Notes under the pieces: generated by a model
Database searches by the model: none
What the model saw: the letters and a program-made list of their open reading frames with translations, nothing else
What the model was told of the DNA's origin: nothing
Program-made: the position numbers and the translations under genes
NCBI GenBank assembly: GCA_016868205.1
Contig: VGHR01000016.1
Coordinates: 1 to 41,026 of the forward strand
Length of the DNA: 41,026 bases
DNA from: Betaproteobacteria bacterium
GTDB lineage: Bacteria; Pseudomonadota; Gammaproteobacteria; Burkholderiales; Burkholderiaceae_C
Reading direction: 5' to 3'
Shown: in pieces, positions 26,972 to 37,314 of the stretch
How the letters are laid out: each line of letters starts with the position of its first letter
How positions within the stretch are numbered: the stretch's first letter is position 1

Positions 26972-27597
26972 GCTGCGCCCTCCCCCAGCAGACGCGCCAC
27001 CGGCGCAAAACTGCGGCGATGCTCCGGACAGGCACCGTGGGTACGCAGAGCGCGCAGATGCTCGGCCGTACCGTAGCCCTTGTGCGCGTCAAAGCCATAC
27101 TGCGGATAGCGTTGATGGAAATCAAGACACCACCGATCCCGCGTGACCTTGGCAACAATGGAGGCTGCGGAGATCGACGGCACGCAGGCATCACCGCCCA
27201 CCACCGCCTCAGCCAGCATGGGCAGCCGGGGAATCCGATTGCCATCGACCAGCACCTTCACGGGCCGCAAGCGCAAGCCATGCACCGCGCGCTGCATGGC
27301 CAAAAGGGTCGCCTGCAGGATGTTGAGGCGGTCGATTTCCTCGACGCTGGCCTGCCCGACCGCACAACACAAACAACGGGCCATGATCTGCTCGTACAAA
27401 GCCTGCCGCCGGGGCGCGGTCAAGGCCTTGGAATCGGCCAATCCCTTGATGGGCTGCAGCTCGTCGAGGATCACCGCTGCGGCAACCACCGGACCGGCCA
27501 AGGGGCCTCGCCCGGCCTCATCGACGCCGGCCTGAAGGCCTGGTGCATCCCAATCGAGCAGGGCCTGCTCAGCGGGGTAAGATTTTTTCGATCGCAT
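26968..27597 (-). CDS. rnhB: Ribonuclease HII
   Basis: A 209-residue endonuclease that cuts the RNA strand of RNA-DNA hybrids and removes misincorporated ribonucleotides. The metal-binding acids are in [15 protein letters not shown] (Asp-Glu) and [12 protein letters not shown], with SIVAKVTRD and the later His in [19 protein letters not shown]. The length is normal. ATG 27597 lies 29 bases inside the 3' end of lpxB. The stop overlaps the TTG start of the methyltransferase. The lpxB-rnhB pairing is conserved in betaproteobacteria. Confidence 0.96.
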   Translation of the reverse strand: MRSKKSYPAEQALLDWDAPGLQAGVDEAGRGPLAGPVVAAAVILDELQPIKGLADSKALTAPRRQALYEQIMARCLCCAVGQASVEEIDRLNILQATLLAMQRAVHGLRLRPVKVLVDGNRIPRLPMLAEAVVGGDACVPSISAASIVAKVTRDRWCLDFHQRYPQYGFDAHKGYGTAEHLRALRTHGACPEHRRSFAPVARLLGEGAA

Positions 27598-28723
27598 CGC
27601 AAGTCAAAACTGCTGTATCGCGGCGCAGTTGCTGATGAAGCTGTTCAAAACGCTGCGCCACATCCCGGCACTGATCCGGCTGGTCCAACCAGGACAAGAG
27701 CGCATCAGCCAGCGCCTGCGGGGTGGCCCGATCCTGTATGAGTTCGGGCACCACGAATTGACCACACAAAATATTGGGTAGCCCCACCCACGGTTGAAGT
27801 TGCTTTCGTCGCATGATCTTCCAACTCAACCAGGGCATATGGTAGGCGATGACCATCGGACGCTTGAACAAGGCCGCTTCGAGCGTAGCCGTACCACTGG
27901 TCACCAAAGCCAGATCGCAAGCAGCCAGGGCCTCGTGTGAGCGTCCCTCCACCTGCAGCAGGCTCGGGCCATGCGAAGCCCCGAAACCAGCTTGCGCCAC
28001 CATCGTCTCGACCTGAGCACGCAGGGGTGGCAGGACCGGCATGACGAATTGCAGGTTCTTGCGCTGCACATCAAGCAGTCGGATGGCCTGCAAGAAGCGC
28101 GGCAGCATATGGCAGATCTCCGCCTGGCGACTACCGGGCAACAGCGCGAGCACCGTCGCCTCCGGCCGCAAGCCCAAGGCCTGCCGCGCCGCAGTGCGAT
28201 CGGGGTGCATCTCGATCATCTGGGCCAGCGGATGACCCACATAGGTGGCCGCTATATCGTGGGCCCTCAGCAGTTCGGGCTCAAAAGGGAAGATGCACAG
28301 CACATGGTCAGCCGCCCGCCGCAGCTTGTGCACTTTCTCAGCCCGCCACGCCCAGAACGAAGGGCTCACAAAATGAAGCGTGGGAATGCCGGCCGAGCGC
28401 AGATCGATCTCCAAATCCAGATTGAAATCCGGCGCGTCCACTCCAATAAAAACATCTGGCGGCTGCGCCAGGATGCGCCGCTTGAGTTTATGGCGGATGG
28501 AGAGCAACTCGGGCAAATGCGCAAATACCTCCACATAGCCACGCACCGACAGCTTTTGCGCGGGCCACCAGGCCTCAAACCCCTGACGCTGCATGGCCGG
28601 GCCGCCTATGCCAGCGCAGACCATCTGCGGCCAGCGTGCGCGGCAGGCTGCCAGTACGGCACCCGCCAGAAGATCACCTGAAGCCTCACCGGCCACCAAG
28701 GCCAAAGAGGGCGAGGGTGTCAT
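27569..28723 (-). CDS. lpxB: Lipid-A-disaccharide synthase
   Basis: A 384-residue peripheral membrane glycosyltransferase (GT19) that joins lipid X and UDP-2,3-diacylglucosamine to form the lipid A disaccharide. The N-terminal [12 protein letters not shown] and GIGGPAMQ motifs and the later [15 protein letters not shown] and [11 protein letters not shown] segments are family hallmarks. It starts 4 bases after lpxA, which is the usual order, and overlaps rnhB by 29 bases at its end, a longer overlap than the other junctions in this operon. Confidence 0.97.
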   Translation of the reverse strand: MTPSPSLALVAGEASGDLLAGAVLAACRARWPQMVCAGIGGPAMQRQGFEAWWPAQKLSVRGYVEVFAHLPELLSIRHKLKRRILAQPPDVFIGVDAPDFNLDLEIDLRSAGIPTLHFVSPSFWAWRAEKVHKLRRAADHVLCIFPFEPELLRAHDIAATYVGHPLAQMIEMHPDRTAARQALGLRPEATVLALLPGSRQAEICHMLPRFLQAIRLLDVQRKNLQFVMPVLPPLRAQVETMVAQAGFGASHGPSLLQVEGRSHEALAACDLALVTSGTATLEAALFKRPMVIAYHMPWLSWKIMRRKQLQPWVGLPNILCGQFVVPELIQDRATPQALADALLSWLDQPDQCRDVAQRFEQLHQQLRRDTAVLTCDAIEKILPR

Positions 28724-28727
28724 GAAC

Positions 28728-29516
28728 CTAGCGCACGATACCGCGCTCAGCGGTATCCAAGAAAGACAACATCAGGTCCAGATCGGCATCGGATGCAACC
28801 GAAGCCCCTCGCAAACCCTGTAACGAATGCTTGGCGTCACCCAGGCTCATTGACTGCCGATAGAGCATCCGGTACATGCGCTTGATCACGGTGATGCGAT
28901 CGGCATCAAACCCACGCCGCCGCAAGCCCTCAGAGTTGATGCCCTGAGCCTGGGCCGGATTGCCGGTGGCATTGACAAAGGGGGGCAGATCCTGCGACAA
29001 GCGGGTCTGAAAACCGGCCATCGCATGGGCGCCGATACGCACGAATTGGTGTACGCCAGTCAGACCACCGAGTACGACCCAGTCCCCAACATGGACATGA
29101 CCGCCGAGTTGGGTGGCATTGGCAATGATGGTGTGGTCGCCGACTTGACAATCATGCGCCGCATGAACATAGGCCATGATCCAGTTATCGCTGCCCAGGC
29201 GGGTCAGACCGCCACCGCCGGGCGAGCCGATATTGAAGGTGCAGAACTCTCGAATGGTGTTGCGATCACCAATATGCAGTTCGCAAGGCTCACCCGCATA
29301 TTTTTTATCCTGCGGAATGGCTCCGATGGAATTGAATTGGAAGATCCGGTTGTCACGCCCGATGCGGGTCCTGCCCTCAATCACGCAATGAGCCCCAATC
29401 GAGGTACCTTCGCCAATCTCAACATGCGGGCCTATGCTGGTAAACGCGCCAATGCTCACACCCTCACCGATGCGCGCACCGGGGTCTACCAGGGCCGAGG
29501 GATGAATCTGCGTCAT
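28728..29516 (-). CDS. lpxA: UDP-GlcNAc O-acyltransferase LpxA
   Basis: A 262-residue trimeric enzyme that transfers the R-3-hydroxyacyl chain from ACP to UDP-GlcNAc, the first step of lipid A synthesis. Left-handed beta-helix hexapeptide repeats run from residue 10 to about 190 ([40 protein letters not shown]). The active-site His is in [14 protein letters not shown]. The C-terminal helical domain has [15 protein letters not shown] 29516 follows AGGAG. It lies 18 bases after fabZ. Confidence 0.97.
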   Translation of the reverse strand: MTQIHPSALVDPGARIGEGVSIGAFTSIGPHVEIGEGTSIGAHCVIEGRTRIGRDNRIFQFNSIGAIPQDKKYAGEPCELHIGDRNTIREFCTFNIGSPGGGGLTRLGSDNWIMAYVHAAHDCQVGDHTIIANATQLGGHVHVGDWVVLGGLTGVHQFVRIGAHAMAGFQTRLSQDLPPFVNATGNPAQAQGINSEGLRRRGFDADRITVIKRMYRMLYRQSMSLGDAKHSLQGLRGASVASDADLDLMLSFLDTAERGIVR

Positions 29517-29534
29517 CGAAACTCCTGCCCGTCC

Positions 29535-29975
29535 TCAGGCCACGGTTCGCATGGTGCACATCAGTTCGGCTTCGCAGGCGAGCTCGCCAGCCACACGCGT
29601 CACCCCCTTGAATTTGTAGATGCCCGCGCGGGCCCTATCCAGGACCACATCCAGGATCAATTGATCACCCGGCTCGACCGGCCGTTTGAACCGAGCCGCA
29701 TCAATGCCGGCGAAGTAGTACACGGTCTTGTCGTCCATCTCGACGCCGGCCGCATCAAACGCCAGCAGAGCCGCGGCCTGAGCCATGGCCTCAAGCATCA
29801 GCACCCCCGGCATCACCGGGCGGTAGGGAAAATGGCCGTTAAAAAATGGCTCGTTGATGGTGACATTTTTAAGCGCCTTGATGCTCTTACCCTTGTCGAT
29901 TTCGAGCACCCGGTCAACCAGTAAAAAAGGGTAGCGATGCGGCAGCTTCTTGAGAATCTGATGAATGTCCATCAT
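29535..29975 (-). CDS. fabZ: 3-hydroxyacyl-ACP dehydratase FabZ
   Basis: A 146-residue hot-dog-fold dehydratase of fatty acid elongation; it competes with LpxA and LpxD for 3-hydroxyacyl-ACP. The N-terminus [20 protein letters not shown] is typical, and the catalytic His and Glu lie in [13 protein letters not shown] and [16 protein letters not shown] 29975 overlaps the lpxD stop as ATGA; a second ATG directly follows. The frame open to 30218 upstream is inside lpxD and is not used. Confidence 0.96.
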   Translation of the reverse strand: MMDIHQILKKLPHRYPFLLVDRVLEIDKGKSIKALKNVTINEPFFNGHFPYRPVMPGVLMLEAMAQAAALLAFDAAGVEMDDKTVYYFAGIDAARFKRPVEPGDQLILDVVLDRARAGIYKFKGVTRVAGELACEAELMCTMRTVA

Positions 29976-31027
29976 GGATTTTGGTGTTGGGTTGGGGGCA
30001 GTCGGCCTTCCAGACGCTTGAGGCGGTCGCGAAGACCATGCAACTGCTTGAGCGTTGCGGCATTTTTTTCCCAGGACGCATTGTCGTCGATGGGAAACAA
30101 ACCGGTGTAGAGACCAGGCTGGGTGATCGAGCGGGTCACCACCGAAGCGGCCGAGACATGAACGCCATCGGCCAGACTGAGGTGGCCCAGAATGATGGCC
30201 CCGCCCCCGATGCTGCAACGCTCACCAATGCGTGCGCTGCCAGCCACACCGACACAGCCAGCCATGGCCGTATGGGCTCCGACCTGGACGTTATGCCCGA
30301 TCTGGACCAGGTTGTCGAGCTTGACGCCATCGCCGATCAAGGTATCACCCAAGGCCCCGCGATCGACACAGGTGTTGGCGCCCATCTCCACATCGTCACC
30401 GATGCGGACCGAGCCCAATTGCTCGATCTTCTCCCAGCGGCCGGCGTCAGGGGCAAACCCGAATCCATCCGCCCCGATAACAACCCCTGGGTGAAACAAA
30501 CCGCGCTGACCGATACGGCAGCCCGATGCCACAGTCACGCGAGCTGCCAAAGTGGTGTTGGCTCCAATGAAGGCGCCCTGACCCACCACACTGTGCGCTC
30601 CGACGCAAACCCCTGCGCCCACAAATGCACCGGCCTCGATCACCGCAAAGGCCCCGACGCTGGCTGTCGGGTCCAACTGCGCCTGGGTGTCCACAAAGGC
30701 TGTTGGGTGAATGCCCGGCGGCAACCGCGAGCCATGACGGCGTTTCCAGAACTGCGTCACACGCGCAAAATAAAGATAGGGGTCATTGACGATGATGGCC
30801 GGCCCCCGACTCAAGGCCGCCGTCTGCATCGCGGGAGATACGATGACACAGCCTGCACGGCTGACCGCGAGCTTGCTCTGGTACTTCGGATGGCTAAGAA
30901 AGCTCAGTTCGCCCGGTCCCGCTGTCTCCAGGGGCGCCAAGGCGTGAATGGGAAGATCAGCCGGGCCAGCCAACTCGGCCTGAAAATCAGCCGCGAGCGC
31001 CTGGACGATATGACCGAGAAGCAGCAT
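29972..31027 (-). CDS. lpxD: UDP-3-O-acylglucosamine N-acyltransferase LpxD
   Basis: A 351-residue trimer that adds the second 3-hydroxyacyl chain in lipid A synthesis. The N-terminal uridine-binding domain ends near residue 100 ([17 protein letters not shown]). It is followed by a left-handed beta-helix of hexapeptide repeats (e.g. [20 protein letters not shown]). The catalytic His lies in [18 protein letters not shown], and a C-terminal helix ([18 protein letters not shown]) ends the protein. ATG 31027; it starts 30 bases after the skp/ompH gene and overlaps fabZ by 4 bases. Confidence 0.97.
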   Translation of the reverse strand: MLLLGHIVQALAADFQAELAGPADLPIHALAPLETAGPGELSFLSHPKYQSKLAVSRAGCVIVSPAMQTAALSRGPAIIVNDPYLYFARVTQFWKRRHGSRLPPGIHPTAFVDTQAQLDPTASVGAFAVIEAGAFVGAGVCVGAHSVVGQGAFIGANTTLAARVTVASGCRIGQRGLFHPGVVIGADGFGFAPDAGRWEKIEQLGSVRIGDDVEMGANTCVDRGALGDTLIGDGVKLDNLVQIGHNVQVGAHTAMAGCVGVAGSARIGERCSIGGGAIILGHLSLADGVHVSAASVVTRSITQPGLYTGLFPIDDNASWEKNAATLKQLHGLRDRLKRLEGRLPPTQHQNP

Positions 31028-31057
31028 GAGCCGGCCCCCGCCAGGAAAGGCCCCGGG

Positions 31058-31570
31058 TTAGCGCGAGCCCGAAGCGTTGAGCAACTTGATCACTTTATCG
31101 GTGATGTCGTGCTTGGGATGAATGTAGACCGCCTCCTGAATAATCAGGTCGAACTTCTCATTTTCAGCCAGGGTCCTCACGGCACGGTTGGCCCGGTCAA
31201 TGATGGCCTGCAATTCCTCGTTCTTGCGATTATTCAGATCTTCCTGAAACTCGCGACGCTTGCGCTGGAAATCACGGTCCTGATCCATCAACTGCTTCTG
31301 ACGCGCAGCCCGCTGACTTTCAGACAGGGTAGGAGCCTCGCGCTCGAGACGGTCTGACAGCGTCTTGATCTGGTTGCCCAGATCGTTGATCTCTTTCTCA
31401 CGCTTGGCAAACTCCGACTCCAGCTTGGTCTGGGCGGTCTTGGCCGGCCCCGATTCACGCACGATGCGGTCGAGATTGACGATGCCGATCTTGAACTCCT
31501 GCGCAAACGAAGCCGAGGCCATGCAGGCGAGACCCGCGCACAAAACAAGGGGGCGAAGAAAGTGGAGCAT
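31058..31570 (-). CDS. skp: Periplasmic chaperone Skp/OmpH
   Basis: A 170-residue protein with a signal peptide (cleavage near ASASFA-QE). The mature protein starts EFKIGIVNLDRIVRESG and continues into a long charged coiled coil (residues about 45-120), the tentacle arms of the trimeric jellyfish-shaped chaperone that holds unfolded outer-membrane proteins for BamA. The start ATG 31570 overlaps the bamA stop by one base (TGATG). The conserved neighbourhood supports the call. Confidence 0.95.
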   Translation of the reverse strand: MLHFLRPLVLCAGLACMASASFAQEFKIGIVNLDRIVRESGPAKTAQTKLESEFAKREKEINDLGNQIKTLSDRLEREAPTLSESQRAARQKQLMDQDRDFQRKRREFQEDLNNRKNEELQAIIDRANRAVRTLAENEKFDLIIQEAVYIHPKHDITDKVIKLLNASGSR

Positions 31571-33864
31571 CAGAAAGCCGTGCCAATCTGAAATTCAAAG
31601 GACTGTATTCTATCCTGCGCCTCCCGGCGCAAAGGCCGAGCCAAAGCAAACCGCAGGGGCCCCACCGGCGAGATCCAACTCACCCCCAGGCCAGTAGAGG
31701 CGCGCAAGTCTTGCAGACGCATCGGGGCATTGTCGCCAAAAACATTGCCCGCATCGACAAAACCAAACATCCTCAAAGTGCGGTCATTGCCCGCCCCCGG
31801 GAAGGGCGTGATCATTTCGGCGTTCAGGTTGATCTTCTTGGCGCCCCCCTTAGCCGTTCCGTTGGGATAACGCTCACCCAGGGAACCTTGTTCAAACCCA
31901 CGGACCGAGCCCAGGCCACCTGCGTAGAAGTTCTTGATCACCGGGTAAGACTGACCCGACAGGCCCTTGCCCCAGCCCAGATCGACGTTGAGCCCCAAGG
32001 TGAAACGACGATCCAGCGGAATGTATTTCTGGACCTGATACACCGCCCGGATGTACTTGATGTCACCGGCCACGCCCCAGTCGCTGTTGAGGCGCTGGTA
32101 CCAGCCTCGGGTGGGCACCAGAGCGCTGTCACGCTGGTCCCGCTGCCATCCTACCGACAGGGGGAAGGACTTGGCCTCGTTGCTCCCCAACTGCCGGGTG
32201 AACGCCTGCAAGCCCGGATTGGATCCAGGCAAGATGTCCCACATCTCGGCACCCAGTCCGAAAAAGACCGTGTCGTTTTCGGTAAAGGGCACGCCGAAAC
32301 GCACATTGCCGCCCTGGGTCTTGAGGGTGTAATCGGCGCCCTCCCCCGACAGAGGCTTGGAGGTGCGACTGAACACATCGAAAGCGCGTGAAACACCATC
32401 GGCGGTGAAGTAGGGATCCACGGTCGACAGGACCAGCTGCCGATTGGATTTGCTGGTGTTCACTTCCAGACCCAGATAGTTGCCGCTACCAAACACATTT
32501 TCCTGGCGTATGGCTGCCATCAGTGTGATGTTCTCGGAGGTGGAGTAGCCCGCGCCGATCTGCAGATTGCCGGTGGGCTTTTCGGCGACGGTGAAATTGA
32601 GGTCCACCTGATCGGGTGTCCCCGGCACATCCTGCGTCTCGACATCGACCTGGGTGAAAAAGCCCAGTCGATCGACCCGCTCGCGAGAAATCCGAATCCG
32701 GTCGCTGTCGTACCAAGACGATTCAAACTGGCGAAACTCGCGCCGCACCACCTCGTCCCGGGTCCGGGTGTTGCCGGCCACATTGATTCGCCTCACATAA
32801 GCCCGCCGCGAAGGCTCGGCCTGAAGGACGAAGGCCACAAGATTCCGGGCGCGGTCGATTTCAGGCACTGCCTCGACCCGGGCAAAGGCGAAGCCGAAGC
32901 GGCCAAAGTAATCGGTAAACGCCTTGGTCGTCTGCGCCACCTGATCGGCGTTGTAGGCTTGACCGGGTTTGATGCTCACCAAGGACTTGAATTCCTCTTC
33001 GCGGCCCAAGTAGTTGCCCGCCAGAGAAACCCCCGACACCACAAATCGCTCGCCCTCGGTGATATTGATGGTCACAAGGATTTGCTGCCGGTCAGGAGCA
33101 ATAGCCACCTGCGTCGAATCGACCCGGAAGTCAAGGTAGCCCCGCATCAGATAGTAAGAACGCAGGGTCTCGATATCGGCATTGAGCTTGGTACGGGAGT
33201 AGCGGTCCGACTTGGTGTACCAACTCAACCAACCGCCGGTGTTGAGGTCGAACAGATCGAGCAAGGTGCTTTCCTTGAAGGCCCTGGCCCCAACGATCCG
33301 CAGCTCCTTGATGCGGGCCACCTGGCCCTCGGTGACGGTGAAGGTTAAGTTGACACGGTTACGCTCGATGGGTGTGACCGTGGTCACTACCTGAGCGCCA
33401 TACAAACTGCGGTTGATGTACTGTCGCTTGAGTTCCTGCTCGGCCTTGTCCGCCAGCGCCCGGTCGAAGGGCTGTCCCTCGTAAAGCCCCGACTCCCGCA
33501 AGGCCTTACGCAAAACATCCCGGTCAAACTCCTTGATACCGACAAAGTCGACCTGGGCCACCACGGGTCGCTCCTCAACCACCACCACCAGCTCCTCGCC
33601 CTTGACCTCGAGCCGCACATCCTTGAACAAGCCCAAACCAAACAGGGAGCGTATCGCGGCTGAGCCCTTCTCATCGGTGAATGTCTCGCCCACGCGCAAG
33701 CCCAAGGTGGCGAAAACCGTTCCGGGCTCGACCCGCTGCAAGCCTTCGACCCAAATCGAGCGAATGACAAAAGGATCGACCGCCCAAGACAGGGACGATG
33801 CGAGAAGACCGGCCAGCGCCATCGAAAACGAGCGCAGCTTCAGGCGATTAAGAAAGTTCATCAT
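31570..33864 (-). CDS. bamA: Outer-membrane protein assembly factor BamA
   Basis: A 764-residue central subunit of the BAM complex. A signal peptide ends at about residue 28 (SSLSWA-VDPF). Five POTRA domains follow, up to about 420 (the first ends with FKDVRLEVKGEELVVVVEERP; FKSLVSIKPGQAYNADQVAQ is a later one). The C-terminal 16-strand barrel contains the loop-6 signature VRGFEQGSLG and ends in FQIGTAF with the terminal Phe needed for outer-membrane insertion. ATG 33864 is the first of two adjacent Met codons. It lies 35 bases after rseP. Confidence 0.97.
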   Translation of the reverse strand: MMNFLNRLKLRSFSMALAGLLASSLSWAVDPFVIRSIWVEGLQRVEPGTVFATLGLRVGETFTDEKGSAAIRSLFGLGLFKDVRLEVKGEELVVVVEERPVVAQVDFVGIKEFDRDVLRKALRESGLYEGQPFDRALADKAEQELKRQYINRSLYGAQVVTTVTPIERNRVNLTFTVTEGQVARIKELRIVGARAFKESTLLDLFDLNTGGWLSWYTKSDRYSRTKLNADIETLRSYYLMRGYLDFRVDSTQVAIAPDRQQILVTINITEGERFVVSGVSLAGNYLGREEEFKSLVSIKPGQAYNADQVAQTTKAFTDYFGRFGFAFARVEAVPEIDRARNLVAFVLQAEPSRRAYVRRINVAGNTRTRDEVVRREFRQFESSWYDSDRIRISRERVDRLGFFTQVDVETQDVPGTPDQVDLNFTVAEKPTGNLQIGAGYSTSENITLMAAIRQENVFGSGNYLGLEVNTSKSNRQLVLSTVDPYFTADGVSRAFDVFSRTSKPLSGEGADYTLKTQGGNVRFGVPFTENDTVFFGLGAEMWDILPGSNPGLQAFTRQLGSNEAKSFPLSVGWQRDQRDSALVPTRGWYQRLNSDWGVAGDIKYIRAVYQVQKYIPLDRRFTLGLNVDLGWGKGLSGQSYPVIKNFYAGGLGSVRGFEQGSLGERYPNGTAKGGAKKINLNAEMITPFPGAGNDRTLRMFGFVDAGNVFGDNAPMRLQDLRASTGLGVSWISPVGPLRFALARPLRREAQDRIQSFEFQIGTAF

Positions 33865-33899
33865 GGGGTGTCGGGAAGTGGCTGGGCGCGTGAACAGGC

Positions 33900-35249
33900 T
33901 CAGGCCAACAAGCGGACGATGTCGTTAAAAAGGGCGATGGACATGAGCACCGTCAAAGCCGCAAAGCCCAACCGTTGCAAGCGCTCAATCGTGACCTCCG
34001 AGAGACTGCGACCCGTCACAAACTCCCAGAGATAATACATCAGGTGTCCCCCATCCAAGACGGGCAAGGGCAAGAGATTGAGAACGCCCAGACTGACGCT
34101 GATCATCGCCAGAAACAACAGGTACGCGACCCATCCCTGGCCCGCCGACTTGCCGGCGTAGTCGGCAATGGTCAAAGGTCCACTGAGATTTTTCAGCGAG
34201 GCCTCCCCAATGACCATCTTGCCCAGCATCCTCAGCGTCAGAACACTGATGTCCCAAGTGCGCGTCAACCCCTCGCCGAGGGCAGCCGGCAAGTCCTCAC
34301 GCACCAACACCATCGGGGGCGGCTCGCCCACCACCGCCCCGATACGCCCGAGGACTTGCCCCCCTTCCTCGCGCGCCTGGGGCTGCACCAATAACTCGAT
34401 GACGCGCCCTTGACGCTCAACCTGCCAGGTCTGCACCTCGCCACGCACTGAGGCGCGGACCAACTCGCGCAACTTGGCAGCATCGGGGACCGGTCGGTCA
34501 TCAATTCGCCGGACCACATCGCCCGCTTGCAAGCCGGCTTGCTGCGCGGCACCCGTAGGCTGCACAGGTCCAAGCACCGGCGGGCTGTACACGCTTGCCA
34601 ATCCCACTTGCCGGAAGAAGGCTGCATTGACCTCGACCTTTTCCAGACCCTGGAAATCGAGCACCAGCTCGCGCGGTGAGCCTCTGTCCCCCTGCAAGCT
34701 GAGGACCAATGACTCGGACTCCAAGGCCGCTCTGGCCACATGCCAGCGCAGGTCATCAAACGATCGAACCGGTTCGGCGGCCTGACCCGCGAGGCCCGCC
34801 TCCAACACCCGATCACCGGCCCTCACGCCAGCGCGCTCGGCCAGCGAATGGGCTGGCGGGCTGGCCAGAATCGGCTCGGGCTCCTCCACACCGATCCAGC
34901 TCACGGCCGCATAGAGCAGCACCGCCAGCAGTAAATTGGCCAGAGGTCCGGCAGCCACCACGGCGGCTCGGGCGCGCAGCGGTTGGGCATTGAAAGCCTG
35001 ATGCCGCTCGGCCGGATCCACAGGCCCCTCGCGCTCATCGAGCATCTTGACATATCCACCCAGGGGGATCAGGCCGATGACAAATTCCGTAGGCTTGCCA
35101 GCCAGCCGCCAACTTACGATGGGGCGTCCGAAGCCTATGGAAAACCGCAGTACCCTGACGCCGCAGGCGACGGCCACACGGTAGTGGCCGTACTCATGAA
35201 TGGCAATGAGCAGGCCGAGCGCGACGACAAAGGCAATCAGGGTGGTCAT
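33900..35249 (-). CDS. rseP: Site-2 intramembrane metalloprotease RseP
   Basis: A 449-residue inner-membrane protease that makes the second cut in the anti-sigma factor of the envelope stress response and clears signal peptides. The zinc motif HEYGH (residues 18-22) is in the first transmembrane segment, and the LDGGH segment in a later one supplies the third ligand. The periplasmic part has PDZ sequences (e.g. GPVQPTGAAQQAGLQAGDVV). ATG 35249 starts the catalytic helix directly (MTTLIAFVVALGLLIAIHEY) and overlaps the dxr stop as ATGA. Confidence 0.96.
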   Translation of the reverse strand: MTTLIAFVVALGLLIAIHEYGHYRVAVACGVRVLRFSIGFGRPIVSWRLAGKPTEFVIGLIPLGGYVKMLDEREGPVDPAERHQAFNAQPLRARAAVVAAGPLANLLLAVLLYAAVSWIGVEEPEPILASPPAHSLAERAGVRAGDRVLEAGLAGQAAEPVRSFDDLRWHVARAALESESLVLSLQGDRGSPRELVLDFQGLEKVEVNAAFFRQVGLASVYSPPVLGPVQPTGAAQQAGLQAGDVVRRIDDRPVPDAAKLRELVRASVRGEVQTWQVERQGRVIELLVQPQAREEGGQVLGRIGAVVGEPPPMVLVREDLPAALGEGLTRTWDISVLTLRMLGKMVIGEASLKNLSGPLTIADYAGKSAGQGWVAYLLFLAMISVSLGVLNLLPLPVLDGGHLMYYLWEFVTGRSLSEVTIERLQRLGFAALTVLMSIALFNDIVRLLA

Positions 35250-36427
35250 GGACGGGCCAGCTTGTGCGTCAGGGCCTGGGCTTCTGCGCGGGCCAGCGTA
35301 TCGATAGCCAGCAGATCCTCGATCCCACCGACGCGCGGCGCGTCCCAGGACTGCAACACACCGCAATTGATCGTATGGATCTGATCAAAGCGGATGCGCC
35401 GGTCGAGGAAGGCTTGCACCGCCACCTCGTTGGCCGCATTGAGCACGGCGGTGCTACCCACCGGCCCCGCCAGCACCTGCCAGGCCAAATCGAGCCCCGG
35501 AAAGCGCTGCGGATCGGGGACCTCGAAGGTCATCGAAGGCAAGGCCTTGAAATCGAGCGCGCGCGCCCCCGATGCCACCCGCTCGGGCCACGACAGACCA
35601 TAGGCAATCGGAACCCGCATATCCGGAGTGCCCAACTGCGCCACCACCGAGGTATCTCGGTACTGCACCAGCGAGTGGATGATGCTTTGTGGATGAATCA
35701 CCACCTCGATCTGTTCGGGCAACATGCCAAAGAGGTACCGCGCTTCGATCACCTCCAGGGCCTTGTTCATCATGGTGGCCGAATCCACCGAAATCTTGCG
35801 ACCCATCACCCAGTTAGGGTGCTTGCAGGCCTGCTCAACTGTGACCTCGGGCAAGGACGACAGCGCACGCTCGCGGAAAGGTCCGCCAGAGGCGGTCAGG
35901 ATGATTTTCTCCACCCGACCTGACCAAGTGGTCGGATCGTCGGGCAGCGACTGAAAAATAGCCGAATGCTCACTGTCGATCGGCAAAAGCTTGGCGCCAC
36001 CCTCGCGCACCGCGCTCAAAAAGACTTCGCCGCCAACCACCAGGGCCTCCTTGTTGGCCAACAGCAGGCGCTTGCCTGCACGCGCGGCCGCCAGGCAGGC
36101 GGGCAGACCAGCAGCCCCTACGATCGCGGCCATCACGATAGGCGCTCGCTCATCGGCAGCAATGCGCTGGAGAGCATCGTCCCCAAGGAGAACCCGGGTC
36201 TTAAGCCCCGAGAGGCGTAATTGATCCTCAAGCTGGCGCGCTGCCTGGGGATCGCTCATGACCGCATGAATCGGTTGGAACTTGCGGCACTGCTCGAGCA
36301 TCAGTTCGGTGCGGGTGGCCGCGCTCAGCGCAAACACCTCAAACCGATCCGGATGACGGGCGATGACATCAAGCGTGTTGACCCCAATAGAGCCCGTTGA
36401 GCCCAAAATAGTGACGCCCTGCCTCAT
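35246..36427 (-). CDS. dxr: 1-deoxy-D-xylulose-5-phosphate reductoisomerase
   Basis: A 393-residue cytosolic NADPH enzyme, the committing step of the MEP route to isoprenoids. The Rossmann motif is LGSTGSIGVNTLDV, the NADPH/substrate segment ANKEALVVGGEVF, the metal site LLPIDSEHSAIFQ, the flexible loop ILTASGGPFR and the later MGRKISVDSATMMNKALEVI. The true start is ATG 36427 (MRQGVTILGSTG); the open frame to 36832 lies inside cdsA. It overlaps cdsA and rseP by 4 bases each (ATGA). Confidence 0.97.
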   Translation of the reverse strand: MRQGVTILGSTGSIGVNTLDVIARHPDRFEVFALSAATRTELMLEQCRKFQPIHAVMSDPQAARQLEDQLRLSGLKTRVLLGDDALQRIAADERAPIVMAAIVGAAGLPACLAAARAGKRLLLANKEALVVGGEVFLSAVREGGAKLLPIDSEHSAIFQSLPDDPTTWSGRVEKIILTASGGPFRERALSSLPEVTVEQACKHPNWVMGRKISVDSATMMNKALEVIEARYLFGMLPEQIEVVIHPQSIIHSLVQYRDTSVVAQLGTPDMRVPIAYGLSWPERVASGARALDFKALPSMTFEVPDPQRFPGLDLAWQVLAGPVGSTAVLNAANEVAVQAFLDRRIRFDQIHTINCGVLQSWDAPRVGGIEDLLAIDTLARAEAQALTHKLARP

Positions 36428-37293
36428 GCCGCTCCTCCTCGATAACCGAGCAGCATCATGGCCAGCGGCAGCACGGGCAGCAGGGCATCGACCCGATCGA
36501 GAACCCCACCATGGCCGGGCAACAGCCCACTGGAATCCTTGACGCCCGCATGGCGCTTGAGCAGGGACTCGACCAGATCGCCCACCACGCTCATCGCGCT
36601 GAGGAAAAGCAAGGCCAGAGCGAGCAGAAAGCCGCCGTGACGCAGCAGCAGTTGACCATGCAGGCTGCGCTGTTCCTGGGGCAGATCCAGACCGGTCTCG
36701 ATCAAGGCCCAGACCAGGCCGAGCAGCAGCACGGCCAAGGCCCCCCCGAGGGCGCCCTCCCAACTTTTGCCGGGGCTGATCGCTGGCGCCAGTTTGCGAG
36801 TGATGAAACGGCCTCCGAGCGAACGGCCACAAAAGTAAGCCGCGATGTCGGCGACCCAGACCAAAGTCAAGACTGACAGCAGCATGTCAACGCCCAAAGC
36901 TCGCGCTCGTACCACCGCCAGCCAAGCCGCCCACAAGAGCAGCAGGCCCAAGGCGCAGCGCAGTCCCCGACCGAGCCCATGCCAGGCGGCCTGGCCGCGC
37001 GCGAGCAACCAGGCCCCGCCCAGCACCCAGACGAGTGCAGATAGCGCCCAGACCCAGGGCAGGTCGTGCTCGATCAGACCGCTTGCCCACGAAAGCGCTC
37101 CAATACCCCCCAAAAGCAGCCCCATTAGCCAAGCACCCAAAACACCCAAGTCATTGAGTCGACCCCACTCCCAGGCAGCAGCGCCCATCAGGAACAGGGT
37201 CAGAGCAAAAAAAGATCTCGAGTCGGGATGAAAGAGCGCTGGCAGAAAGATTGCCAGCATGATCACGGCAGTGATGACGCGCTGCCGTAGCAT
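36424..37293 (-). CDS. cdsA: Phosphatidate cytidylyltransferase
   Basis: A 289-residue integral membrane enzyme that makes CDP-diacylglycerol from phosphatidate and CTP, the branch point of phospholipid synthesis. It has about seven hydrophobic helices. The family signature is near the C-terminus: KLAPAISPGKSWEGALGG and, later, KDSSGLLPGHGGVLDRVDAL with the conserved Asp. ATG 37293 lies only 21 bases after the frr stop; uppS, normally between frr and cdsA, is absent. It works upstream of psd, encoded elsewhere in this window. Confidence 0.95.
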   Translation of the reverse strand: MLRQRVITAVIMLAIFLPALFHPDSRSFFALTLFLMGAAAWEWGRLNDLGVLGAWLMGLLLGGIGALSWASGLIEHDLPWVWALSALVWVLGGAWLLARGQAAWHGLGRGLRCALGLLLLWAAWLAVVRARALGVDMLLSVLTLVWVADIAAYFCGRSLGGRFITRKLAPAISPGKSWEGALGGALAVLLLGLVWALIETGLDLPQEQRSLHGQLLLRHGGFLLALALLFLSAMSVVGDLVESLLKRHAGVKDSSGLLPGHGGVLDRVDALLPVLPLAMMLLGYRGGAA

Positions 37294-37314
37294 GGGGCTG
37301 GGAGCGGGCGGCCT

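Noticed and set aside
29981..31357. 458-codon plus-strand frame opposite lpxD and skp
   Set aside because: Spans two known genes in antisense and has no start context or domain.
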